Assembly (NCBI GenBank): GCA_021160885.1
Contig: JAGHBR010000465.1
Location: 1 to 5,035, forward strand
Source of the DNA: Caldisericaceae bacterium
Lineage (GTDB): Bacteria > Calditrichota > Calditrichia > Calditrichales > Calditrichaceae
DNA length: 5,035 bases
Direction of reading: 5' to 3'
This document shows positions 1 to 5,035 of this stretch, piece by piece; the first letter of the stretch is position 1; each line of letters begins with the position of its first letter. Made by a program: the position numbers and the translations under genes. Under the pieces are notes generated by a model. That model saw only the letters and a program-made list of their open reading frames with translations, ran no database searches and had not been told where the DNA came from.

Positions 1-5
1 AAGAT

Positions 6-39
6 ATTTTGTATTTCGAAATTCGAGTTTCGAATTTTT
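6..39. repeat. TTCGAA-rich direct repeat, copy 1
   Basis: This 34-bp stretch matches 391-424 at 32 of 34 positions, and the first 21 bases are identical. It contains the perfect 10-bp palindrome ATTTCGAAAT (13-22) and a second TTCGAA (29-34), then ends in a T-run. The offset between copies is 385 bp. The repeat is internally palindromic and lies between genes, which suits a dispersed intergenic repeat family. That family assignment is inference from two copies only. Confidence 0.75.
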
Positions 40-78
40 TATGATAGAACAAAATAATGTTTGTTTGGAGTGGTTTAA

Positions 79-225
79 ACCCCATCCCTCTAACTCCCTT
101 CCCTTTGTCAAAGTGAAGGGAGAACCGCTTTGCTGGTTTGCAAGAATTGATCTTAAAACTTGGGTTATTTCCTTCCCTGCTGGCAGGGAAGGGTGGCCGA
201 GACGCAAGCCGAGATCGGGATAGGT
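79..225. repeat. Compound palindromic (MITE-like) intergenic element
   Basis: Three sets of inverted repeats lie in this roughly 147-bp block. Outer arms CCCATCCC (81-88) and GGGATAGG (217-224) pair at 7 of 8 positions. Inside the left part, CTCCCTTC (94-101) pairs perfectly with GAAGGGAG (115-122), with CTTTG-T-CAAAG in the loop. Inside the right part, CCTTCCCTGC (171-180) pairs perfectly with GCAGGGAAGG (183-192) across a 2-base loop. The block is richer in GC than the DNA around it. There is no transposase and no clear target-site duplication, so the label MITE-like is only descriptive. A perfect 10-bp palindrome GGTTTAAACC (72-81) touches the left end. Confidence 0.5.
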
Positions 226-390
226 CACAACTTGAATAAAGTTAAAAGTTTACGAGTTTAAAGATTGAGGGCATCTCAACTGTGAAGTGCATTAACTGTG
301 TCGATGAAAAAACTCAACATCGGATTTATTTTTGTGCACCAATGAAATTTCCCTTTTTTAATTTCCTTCTGTCCGGAAAGTTGTACGGAG

Positions 391-424
391 ATTTTGTATT
401 TCGAAATTCGAAGTTCGAATTTTT
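391..424. repeat. TTCGAA-rich direct repeat, copy 2
   Basis: This is the second copy of the 34-bp repeat seen at 6-39, with two adjacent mismatches. It carries the palindrome ATTTCGAAAT (398-407). The changed bases here create a perfect 7-bp inverted repeat around one central G, ATTCGAA-G-TTCGAAT (406-420), which copy 1 lacks. The pair brackets about 350 bp that includes the palindromic element at 79-225. Confidence 0.75.
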
Positions 425-450
425 AATCTAAAGGATGGGTCAAAATTCGA

Positions 451-462
451 CCTTAATTAAGG
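451..462. repeat. Perfect 12-bp palindrome
   Basis: CCTTAATTAAGG reads the same on both strands. It follows a small GGTC/GACC hairpin (438-452 region). It could be a protein-binding site or part of the surrounding intergenic repeats; nothing in the context decides this. Confidence 0.4.
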
Positions 463-557
463 GGGTAAGAGTTGAAGAGTTAAAAGTAAGAAAGCGCCAC
501 TTTGGTGTGTAGAACTCAATAAGCACTATCTTCAGATATTGGGCTAATAACATGTCC

Positions 558-583
558 AAAACAAAAATCGGGGTTTTAGCCCC
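558..583 (-). terminator. Possible intrinsic terminator of the cyclase gene
   Basis: Read on the minus strand, GGGG-CTAAAA-CCCC is followed by GATTTTTGTTTT, the layout of a weak intrinsic terminator. It lies about 185 bases past the cyclase stop codon, and I see no better hairpin closer to the gene. The stem is only four base pairs, and the same hairpin belongs to the REP-like pair, so it may be a repeat and not a terminator. Confidence 0.3.
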
Positions 584-626
584 AAAATACTGGATCAGCA
601 ATTGGGGGCTGAAGCCTATTTTTTTA
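562..626. repeat. REP-like pair of inverted hairpins
   Basis: Two related short hairpins face each other. The first is GGGG-TTTTAG-CCCC (570-583), flanked by A-runs. The second is GGC-TGAA-GCC (607-616), followed by seven T residues (619-625). The reverse complement of 562-588 matches 600-626 at 18 of 27 positions, so the two form a larger imperfect inverted repeat around the spacer ACTGGATCAGC. This arrangement resembles REP/BIME-type intergenic elements. No RAYT transposase is in the window. Confidence 0.4.
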
Positions 627-766
627 CACTTTTTTGCCCCGCAGCTGAAACTTGGGCAATAAAGATGAAGCGATATCCTCAATGGAGGCCGACTCAATAG
701 GCAACTTTTGAGATGTTAAAAAATTGCATCAGGCACAGAAAAAACGAAAAGATAAGAGGTAAAAGC

Positions 767-1732
767 CTAAGAGTTTATGCTAAAAATTTTAATTGTGTTT
801 CTGCCTGAATTTTTAGCCTTGTAAAGCGCCTGATCTGCTTTATTAATTAAATCATGAACATCTTTAGCCTGGCTTACATCCGCCACTCCAGCGCTAAAAG
901 TAAAACGAATTTTGGCATTACCTGCGCTTACCGTTAATTTTCTTGTTAAATTCAAAATACGCTGGACATATCGCGCCATATTTTCTTTTGTTAAATCGAT
1001 TGAAAGCAAAGCAAATTCCTCACCGCCAACACGAAAAGCAAAATCCTGGCTGGTTCGCTGATTGCTGAGTAATAGTTGCCCAAATTGTTTAAGCACTTCA
1101 TCTCCAACCGGATGTCCGTAGCGATCATTAACCTTTTTAAAATAATCAATATCGAGCATAGCTAAAGAAAAATGCTTCTTTTTTTTCACAGAGCTTTGCC
1201 ACAAATTACCCAAATAAATATCGAATGAACGGCGGTTTAAAAGACCGGTCAAAGCGTCTTTTTCAGCTTCATCTTTAAAGCGTTGATTAACTTCCAACAA
1301 ATCTATGGTCACATCGCTTAAAGCTTCAAATTTACTTAAAGGGGTAATTAAATTTTTAAAGCGTCGATTAGCCTTAATCAAATAAGTATGTAATACCTGT
1401 TTTGAAACAGGCAAAGGTAAGAAATAGTTGATATGAGCGCGGTTAATTGCCGCTTCCAATAATTTTACTTCCGGCCTGGTAGATAACATAATTCTTTGCG
1501 TCCAGCTAAAATATTGCATAATTGATCTCAGAAATTCGACGCCTTTTTGATCTTCAATAATGGCTAATGCGCAGGAACACTGCTTAATAAAATCATGATT
1601 TTGAATCTGGGCGAAATATTCGGCCTCAATGAATTTAATCTGCCATTCGTTTAAATAATTCTTAATGGCATGTTGTTCTGGATTTGCGGATTTAAAGAGA
1701 ATAATTTGCCCGGGTAATTCGTTGTTTTGCAT
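767..1732 (-). CDS. Diguanylate cyclase with receiver-like N-terminus (GGEEF)
   Basis: Predicted to make cyclic di-GMP from two GTP. Numbered from the ATG at 1732 the protein has 321 residues. Residues 1 to about 120 look like a response-regulator receiver: beta-strand IILF, strand ALAIIED, then GVEFL, RIMLST and EAAINRAHINYFLPLP. It is degenerate: the acidic pair after strand 1 is absent, the loop after Asp61 is shortened, and the conserved Lys of the KP motif is Leu107. A helical linker leads into the GGDEF domain (about 155-318), with DALTGLLNRRSF, LDIDYFKKVNDRYGH, GDEVL and GGEEF (236-240), so catalysis looks intact. The inhibitory I-site RxxD appears as RTSQD, one residue out of register. 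There is no membrane segment, so it is probably cytoplasmic. An upstream in-frame ATG at 1777 would add 15 residues, but it sits inside the pyrG terminator hairpin and has no Shine-Dalgarno; 1732 has a modest AAAGAGATCAGG upstream. The call is firm; the input signal is unknown. Confidence 0.9.
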   Translation of the reverse strand: MQNNELPGQIILFKSANPEQHAIKNYLNEWQIKFIEAEYFAQIQNHDFIKQCSCALAIIEDQKGVEFLRSIMQYFSWTQRIMLSTRPEVKLLEAAINRAHINYFLPLPVSKQVLHTYLIKANRRFKNLITPLSKFEALSDVTIDLLEVNQRFKDEAEKDALTGLLNRRSFDIYLGNLWQSSVKKKKHFSLAMLDIDYFKKVNDRYGHPVGDEVLKQFGQLLLSNQRTSQDFAFRVGGEEFALLSIDLTKENMARYVQRILNLTRKLTVSAGNAKIRFTFSAGVADVSQAKDVHDLINKADQALYKAKNSGRNTIKIFSINS

Positions 1733-1741
1733 AAACCTGAT

Positions 1742-1824
1742 CTCTTTACAAAAATGAATAAAATAAAGCGTCTGCATTACAGAAATGGCGCAGACGCTAA
1801 ATACAATATTCGTCTTGTAAAGAG
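1742..1824 (-). repeat. Nested inverted repeat in the pyrG-cyclase gap
   Basis: Outer arms CTCTTTACAA (1742-1751) and TTGTAAAGAG (1815-1824) are a perfect 10-bp inverted repeat. They enclose the inner 9-bp inverted repeat at 1767-1775/1790-1798. In the minus-strand transcript the first outer arm starts just after the pyrG stop. The second lies immediately upstream of the preferred cyclase start and covers the purine-rich GTAAAGAG. Pairing of the outer arms could therefore affect access to the cyclase ribosome binding site; this is inference. Confidence 0.6.
1750..1798 (-). terminator. Intrinsic terminator after pyrG
   Basis: On the minus strand, AGCGTCTGC pairs with GCAGACGCT (9 perfect base pairs, 14-base loop) and is followed by the T-rich run TTATTTTATTCATTTTT. 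It begins 32 bases after the pyrG stop codon. The T-run is interrupted, so termination may be partial. The hairpin overlaps the upstream in-frame ATG of the cyclase frame at 1777, which argues against that start. Confidence 0.7.
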
Positions 1825-1830
1825 CGATCT

Positions 1831-3444
1831 TTAATGTTCATCAGCAAATTGGAGCGCAGCCGCTACAAAATCCCTGAATAAGGGGTGGGCGCGTTTAACT
1901 CGTGATTTTAACTCAGGATGGAATTGGCAACCGACGAACCAGGGATGGTCTTTCAATTCGATCATTTCTACCAGGTCTCCATCCGGGGACAGGCCGCTGA
2001 TAATCATGCCTGCCTCTTCCAATTCCAATCGATAGCTGTTGTTAAATTCGTAACGGTGGCGATGACGTTCTGAAATTTCTAACTGGCCGTAAGCTTTATG
2101 GGCTTTGGTACCGCTACGCAATTTGCAGGGATAACTACCAAGGCGCATGGTGCCGCCCATGCGCTTAACGGATTTTTGCGTTTCCATTAAGTGAATGACC
2201 GGGTTGCTGGTATTCGGATCGAATTCTGTGCTGTTGGCATCTGCCTTACTAAGCACATTACGGGCATATTCGATTACGGCGCATTGCAGGCCAAGACAAA
2301 TTCCAAAAAAGGGAATTTTGTTTTCACGGGCATAGCGAATGGCGGCTAATTTTCCTTCAATCCCCCGTTCACCGAATCCGCCGGGAACCAAAATCCCACT
2401 CATATCGGCCAGTTTTTTAGAGACATTTTTGTCGTTCAGTTTTTCGCTGTTCACCCATTTTAATTCGACGCGCACGTCGTTTTCCATTCCTGCATGCTCA
2501 AAAGCAGCGATAATACTTTTGTAAGCATCCTGTAATTCTACATATTTCCCGCAAACAGCAATTTTTATTTTTCGTTTTACTTTTTGATATCGTTCTATTT
2601 TTTGCCGCCAGTCATCAATGTTTAGCTCAGGTTTTTCCAGATGCAATTTCTCTAACACCAGCTCGTCAAATTTGACCTCGGCGTATTGTAGCGGTACTTC
2701 ATAAATAATAGAAACATCCAGTGCGTCAATTACTTCGTTAGCAGACACGTTACAAAATAGACCGATTTTTTGTTTAACATTTTCGGGTAAAGGGCGATCG
2801 GTTCGGCACAACAAAATATCGGGTTGCAACCCAATTTCACGTAAACGCATTACCGAATGCTGCGTTGGTTTTGTTTTTAATTCGTTGGCACCGGAAATAA
2901 AAGGCACCAGTGTTAAATGAATGACTAAGGTGTCATGACGCTCATCATTTAAGCGGAATTGCCGAATGGCTTCCAAAAAGGGCTGACTTTCAATATCACC
3001 AACCGTCCCGCCAATTTCAACAATAACAATGTCGGCATCGGTTTTGTCACCCACGTTTATTATTTTCTCATTTATTGCATCGGTAATGTGTGGAATGACC
3101 TGAACTGTTGCGCCCAGATAATCACCTTTTCTTTCTTTTTGAATCACCTCAAAATAAACCTGGCCGGCCGTGGCATTATTATCGCGCGTCATGTTTTCAT
3201 CTAAAAAGCGTTCGTAATGTCCCAGATCCAAATCTGTCTCTGCCCCGTCATCAGTTACGTACACTTCGCCATGCTGGTAAGGACTCATGGTTCCCGGATC
3301 AACATTGATGTAAGGGTCAAGTTTGAGAATAGTAACTTTGTAACCTCTGGATTTTAACAGCAAACCAAGAGAAGAACAGGCAATCCCTTTACCTAAAGAA
3401 GAAACAACACCACCAGTAAGAAAAATGTACTTTCTGTTTTTCAT
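1831..3444 (-). CDS. pyrG: CTP synthase (glutamine-hydrolysing)
   Basis: Makes CTP from UTP, ATP and glutamine, the last step of de novo pyrimidine nucleotide synthesis, in the cytoplasm. The 537-residue length is normal for the family (E. coli has 545). The N-terminal synthetase domain (about 1-270) shows the near-invariant GGVVSSLGKG (11-20, ATP-binding loop), KLDPYINVDPGTMSP (41-55), GAETDLDLGHYERF (67-80) and VEIGGTVGDIES (142-153). The C-terminal class I glutamine amidotransferase domain (about 295-530) has GGFGERG (355-361), the nucleophile Cys383 in GICLGLQ, and His509 and Glu511 in FHPE, so the triad is complete. The ATG shares ATGA with the kdsB stop, and AAAGGA lies 5 bases upstream, inside kdsB, so it should be translationally coupled. 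There is no separate leader, so a pyrG-type attenuator is not seen. CTP is the co-substrate of the neighbouring KdsB. Confidence 0.98.
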   Translation of the reverse strand: MKNRKYIFLTGGVVSSLGKGIACSSLGLLLKSRGYKVTILKLDPYINVDPGTMSPYQHGEVYVTDDGAETDLDLGHYERFLDENMTRDNNATAGQVYFEVIQKERKGDYLGATVQVIPHITDAINEKIINVGDKTDADIVIVEIGGTVGDIESQPFLEAIRQFRLNDERHDTLVIHLTLVPFISGANELKTKPTQHSVMRLREIGLQPDILLCRTDRPLPENVKQKIGLFCNVSANEVIDALDVSIIYEVPLQYAEVKFDELVLEKLHLEKPELNIDDWRQKIERYQKVKRKIKIAVCGKYVELQDAYKSIIAAFEHAGMENDVRVELKWVNSEKLNDKNVSKKLADMSGILVPGGFGERGIEGKLAAIRYARENKIPFFGICLGLQCAVIEYARNVLSKADANSTEFDPNTSNPVIHLMETQKSVKRMGGTMRLGSYPCKLRSGTKAHKAYGQLEISERHRHRYEFNNSYRLELEEAGMIISGLSPDGDLVEMIELKDHPWFVGCQFHPELKSRVKRAHPLFRDFVAAALQFADEH

Positions 3445-4202
3445 GATCGTCCTTTAGTTTGATTTTTTAATTTTTGATTTAATTGCTCCAGTTCTCCCGG
3501 AGTATCCACACTAATGGAATCATACTCGGTTTCAATGGTGTAAATTTTGAAACCATGCTCCAGAATTCGCAGTTGTTCTAATTTTTCGGCTTTTTCCAAT
3601 TCCGTTTGCGGTAATTGGGTTAATTGCAACAAAAATTTCTTGCGATAGGCGTAAATGCCCACATGTTTGTAAAATGAAAAATATTGAAGCCAATCCCGTT
3701 GTCTTGGAACATCCCGCAAATAAGGAATTACACTTCTGGTAAAGTAAAGAGCAAAATTTTGCTTGTCTTTAACCACTCGCACTAAATTCGGATTGAGTAA
3801 ATCTTCAATTTTGAAAATTTTTTTTATGGGCGTCGCCACTAAAACTTCCGGTCTTTTTTCGAACACCTCAACCAGTTGGTCTAACAAAGCCGGCTCCACC
3901 AATGGTTCATCTCCCTGTAAATTAACAACCACATCGGCTTCAAGTTGCTGAACGGCCCTCGCCACACGATCCGTACCAGAAGGTAGTTCCGAAGGGGTTA
4001 AACAGACTTCCCCGCCAAAATCTTTAACGGCCTGTTCAATGCGCGGATCATCTGTGGCTACCAGTACTTTCTGGAAACGCGTTGCCGTTTTTGCCTGCTG
4101 GTAAACCCATTGGATCATCGGCTTACCCTGAATTTTAGCTAAAGGTTTACCAGGAAAACGTGTAGAGCCGTAACGCGCCGGAATGACACAAACAGCAATC
4201 AT
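3441..4202 (-). CDS. kdsB: 3-deoxy-manno-octulosonate cytidylyltransferase (CMP-Kdo synthetase)
   Basis: Activates Kdo with CTP to give CMP-Kdo and pyrophosphate, the donor for the inner core of lipopolysaccharide; it acts in the cytoplasm. The protein has 253 residues, the usual family length. Visible signatures are IPARYGSTRFPGKPL (7-21, nucleotide-binding loop), SGTDR (75-79), NLQGDEP (94-100, with the metal-binding Asp98), KHVGIYAYR (179-187), EKAEKLEQLR (203-212) and SVDTPGEL (231-238, second metal-binding Asp233). No key residue appears to be missing. The start overlaps the gatC stop as ATGA, with AAGGTGG seven bases upstream; the stop overlaps the pyrG start in the same way. Its presence implies an outer membrane containing Kdo. 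The close relatives NeuA and KpsU are less likely given the full motif set and the pyrG neighbour. Confidence 0.96.
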   Translation of the reverse strand: MIAVCVIPARYGSTRFPGKPLAKIQGKPMIQWVYQQAKTATRFQKVLVATDDPRIEQAVKDFGGEVCLTPSELPSGTDRVARAVQQLEADVVVNLQGDEPLVEPALLDQLVEVFEKRPEVLVATPIKKIFKIEDLLNPNLVRVVKDKQNFALYFTRSVIPYLRDVPRQRDWLQYFSFYKHVGIYAYRKKFLLQLTQLPQTELEKAEKLEQLRILEHGFKIYTIETEYDSISVDTPGELEQLNQKLKNQTKGRS

Positions 4203-4489
4203 CTGCGAACCACCTTCGGCACACTAAAATAAGGCCCGGCCTTTTTAGGAGCATTTTTTAACGCTTCGTTTTGCGGCAAAGATTTTTGGGGCTGATCTTC
4301 ACGGAAAACATTTTTCATTTCCAGGGGATGGGCTAATGGCTCAACGTTGCTGGTATCTAATTCATTTAAATGGTCCACGTATTCTAGTATTTTGTTCAAT
4401 TGCTCGGTTAACTCCGGAACCTCATTCGGTTCCAGTTTTAATTTAGCCAAGGAAGCAATGTATTCAACATCTTTTTTTGAAATTGCCAT
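4199..4489 (-). CDS. gatC: Asp-tRNA(Asn)/Glu-tRNA(Gln) amidotransferase subunit C
   Basis: The small subunit of the GatCAB complex, which amidates misacylated Glu-tRNA(Gln) and/or Asp-tRNA(Asn). GatC wraps around GatA and joins it to GatB. The 96-residue length is typical. The family pattern is clear: an N-terminal helix DVEYIASLAKLKL (7-19), then QLNKILEYVDHLNELDTSNV (30-49), VEPLAHPL (49-56), NVFREDQ (60-66), ALKNAPKKAGPYF (76-88) and the C-terminal VPKVV (90-94). AAAGGA stands 7 bases before the ATG. It is the first gene of the operon, behind the promoter at 4564-4592, and its stop overlaps the kdsB start. gatA and gatB are not in the window, so they must lie elsewhere if the complex is functional. 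Its presence suggests that the host relies on the indirect route for Gln-tRNA or Asn-tRNA. Confidence 0.96.
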   Translation of the reverse strand: MAISKKDVEYIASLAKLKLEPNEVPELTEQLNKILEYVDHLNELDTSNVEPLAHPLEMKNVFREDQPQKSLPQNEALKNAPKKAGPYFSVPKVVRR

Positions 4490-4563
4490 TAAAAATTCCT
4501 TTAACTTTAAAATTTCATGTAAAGCTTAACGGAAATACTTAAACACAATTTTAATAAAAATCA

Positions 4564-4592
4564 ATTTTAACATGATAAACCGTTTAATTCAA
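4564..4592 (-). promoter_or_regulatory. Sigma-70-type promoter of the gatC-kdsB-pyrG operon
   Basis: On the minus strand, TTGAAT (4592-4587) and TAAAAT (4569-4564) are separated by exactly 17 bases. The -10 box matches TATAAT at 5 of 6 positions and is preceded by TG at the extended -10 position. The -35 box keeps TTGA. The predicted start of transcription is near 4557, giving a 5' leader of about 68 bases before the gatC ATG. In AT-rich DNA such matches can occur by chance, but spacing, extended -10 and position all agree. Confidence 0.6.
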
Positions 4593-4593
4593 G

Positions 4594-4617
4594 TTAATCA
4601 TTTTTGTTTTTGATTAA
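4594..4617. promoter_or_regulatory. Inverted repeat next to the -35 box (possible operator or UP element)
   Basis: TTAATCA (4594-4600) and TGATTAA (4611-4617) form a perfect 7-bp inverted repeat around a 10-base spacer, one base upstream of the predicted -35 box. On the minus strand the spacer is AAAACAAAAA, which resembles an UP element. It could be a regulator-binding site for the operon; nothing identifies a regulator. A further 6-bp hairpin, GCTCTT-TTT-AAGAGC, follows at 4623-4637 without a T-run. Confidence 0.35.
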
Positions 4618-4727
4618 TTTTCGCTCTTTTTAAGAGCAGAAAACGCTAAACCAAAACTTAAACCTTTTCAAAATTACAACCTGCTTGTTTTTTTAGCCTG
4701 ACGGCAAATTGAAGGGAAACTTAATGC

Positions 4728-4775
4728 TTTAAACGTGCAAAGCAACACGAGTTAATGCAAAGGTGTACGTTTAAA
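4728..4775. repeat. Long-armed inverted repeat across the capA-like stop codon
   Basis: Arms 4728-4739 (TTTAAACGTGCA) and 4764-4775 (TGTACGTTTAAA) pair at 11 of 12 positions across a 24-base loop. The loop contains the stop codon of the CapA-family gene (4752-4754). The right arm is coding sequence. A hairpin here could act as a 3' stabiliser or a weak terminator, but no T-run follows on the minus strand. Confidence 0.4.
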
Positions 4776-5035
4776 TATATCAGAATACTTTTTTAATTTT
4801 TGTAAAACCGTATCTCTTCGAGCGTTGCTTAGTTCAAATGGTTGCCAGTACTTAACAGCTACCGGTATCATTTCAATATTCCAGGCCGCAACGTTTTGTA
4901 CAGGAATATTAACCTTTAACACAGCGCTCTCTTTGTAAATTCTCCGGTTTCCGCCAAAAATAAAATCGCCCAGCGAATAAACAATAACACCGTCTTTGTA
5001 TTTTTCAATCCCTTGCAGCACATGCGGATGATGAC
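4752..5035 (-). CDS. CapA family (PGA_cap) protein, C-terminal fragment cut by window edge
   Basis: Only the last 93 codons are visible; the gene continues past the right edge, so the start is not in the window. The frame opens with HHPHVLQGIEKYKDG and continues with VIVYSLGDFIFGGN. This is the hallmark C-terminal signature of the CapA/PGA_cap family, whose domain has a calcineurin-like metallophosphatase fold; the HHPH histidines belong to its metal site. The incomplete first codon (nGT) is compatible with the Gly that usually precedes HHPH. Family members are often exported and are linked to poly-gamma-glutamate or capsule synthesis, but many have no known role, so no capsule function is claimed. 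The common SLGNF is SLGDF here. A basic tail (QKLKKYSDIFKRTP) ends the protein. A GTG at 5021 is an internal codon, not a start. The 262-base gap and a separate promoter suggest it is not in the gatC operon. Confidence 0.88.
   Translation of the reverse strand, partial: HHPHVLQGIEKYKDGVIVYSLGDFIFGGNRRIYKESAVLKVNIPVQNVAAWNIEMIPVAVKYWQPFELSNARRDTVLQKLKKYSDIFKRTPLH

Larger units (their letters stand above)
1..766. other. Gene-free, repeat-rich intergenic region
   Basis: No convincing coding sequence is visible in this stretch on either strand. The two longest open frames (41-223 plus, 440-697 minus) run through palindromic repeats, lack a good ribosome binding site and show no recognisable domain. 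The region contains two copies of a TTCGAA-rich direct repeat, a compound palindromic element at 79-225, a perfect 12-bp palindrome CCTTAATTAAGG at 451-462, a REP-like hairpin pair at 562-626 and a small CCTC/GAGG hairpin at 677-688. Short runs of the type GTTAAAAGTTTACGAGTTTAAAG (split: GTTAAAAGTT then TACGAGTTTAAAG, from 241) and GTTGAAGAGTTAAAAG (from 471) look like degenerate relatives of each other. The region probably lies between the cyclase gene and a gene off the left edge. An RNA gene cannot be excluded, but I see none. Confidence 0.7.

Noticed and set aside
41..223. 60-codon open frame on the plus strand
   Set aside because: It runs through the palindromic element at 79-225, has no ribosome binding site and its product resembles no family. 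The composition follows the repeats.
190..227. GGTGGCCGAG, similar to the 5' part of Leu or Ser tRNAs
   Set aside because: No acceptor stem, anticodon arm or TTCRA-type T-arm follows on this strand; the sequence is explained by the palindromic element.
302..335. CGATG/CATCG hairpin followed by ATTTATTTTTG, like a plus-strand terminator
   Set aside because: The stem is only 5 bp with an 11-base loop, and there is no plus-strand gene upstream in the window for it to terminate.
440..697. 85-codon open frame on the minus strand
   Set aside because: It is built across the REP-like hairpins and other palindromes, with no domain and no convincing Shine-Dalgarno. Treated as a chance frame.
2339..3308. 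Open frames on the plus strand within pyrG
   Set aside because: They lie opposite a complete, strongly conserved CTP synthase gene and have no recognisable product.
3763..3951. Open frame on the plus strand within kdsB
   Set aside because: Antisense shadow of conserved kdsB codons; no family resemblance.
4734..4749. CGTG/CACG hairpin after the CapA-family gene as a terminator
   Set aside because: Only four base pairs and no T-run; the larger 4728-4775 inverted repeat is the better structure there.
1..5035. CRISPR array, rRNA, toxin-antitoxin or phage genes
   Set aside because: No regularly spaced repeat series, no rRNA-like sequence and no matching proteins were seen; the two 34-bp repeats alone do not make an array.

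Overview
All five recognisable genes read on the minus strand, so transcription runs from right to left. The right-hand three quarters is dense housekeeping sequence. The left 766 bases hold no convincing gene and are rich in palindromes and repeats. The host is very probably a Gram-negative (diderm) bacterium, because it carries kdsB, which activates Kdo for lipopolysaccharide. The DNA is AT-rich, especially between genes. The protein style and the intergenic repeats would suit a deep-branching lineage such as Calditrichota or a relative in the FCB group, but that placement is an impression and not a demonstrated result.

Layout from right to left. (1) 5035-4752: the last 93 codons of a CapA-family (PGA_cap) protein, cut by the window edge. 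(2) 4751-4490: an AT-rich intergenic region with a good sigma-70-type promoter (TTGAAT, 17 bp, TAAAAT with an extended -10 TG) for the operon that follows. (3) gatC (4489-4199), kdsB (4202-3441) and pyrG (3444-1831): three genes joined by two identical ATGA stop/start overlaps, so almost certainly one translationally coupled operon. PyrG makes CTP and KdsB spends CTP to make CMP-Kdo, so the last two genes are metabolically linked. GatC is the small subunit of the tRNA-dependent amidotransferase, here without gatA or gatB. (4) 1824-1742: a nested inverted repeat whose inner hairpin and T-rich tail look like the pyrG terminator. (5) 1732-767: a diguanylate cyclase with a degenerate receiver-like N-terminus and a GGEEF catalytic domain. 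Its start is best placed at 1732, because the upstream in-frame ATG at 1777 lies inside the terminator hairpin. (6) 766-1: gene-free DNA with a 34-bp direct repeat in two copies, a compound palindromic element of about 150 bp between them, a REP-like pair of hairpins and smaller palindromes.

Nothing here is clearly a new system. The points most worth a second look are the nested terminator structure over the cyclase leader, the degenerate receiver with a shifted I-site in the cyclase, and the repeat-bounded palindromic element at the left end.
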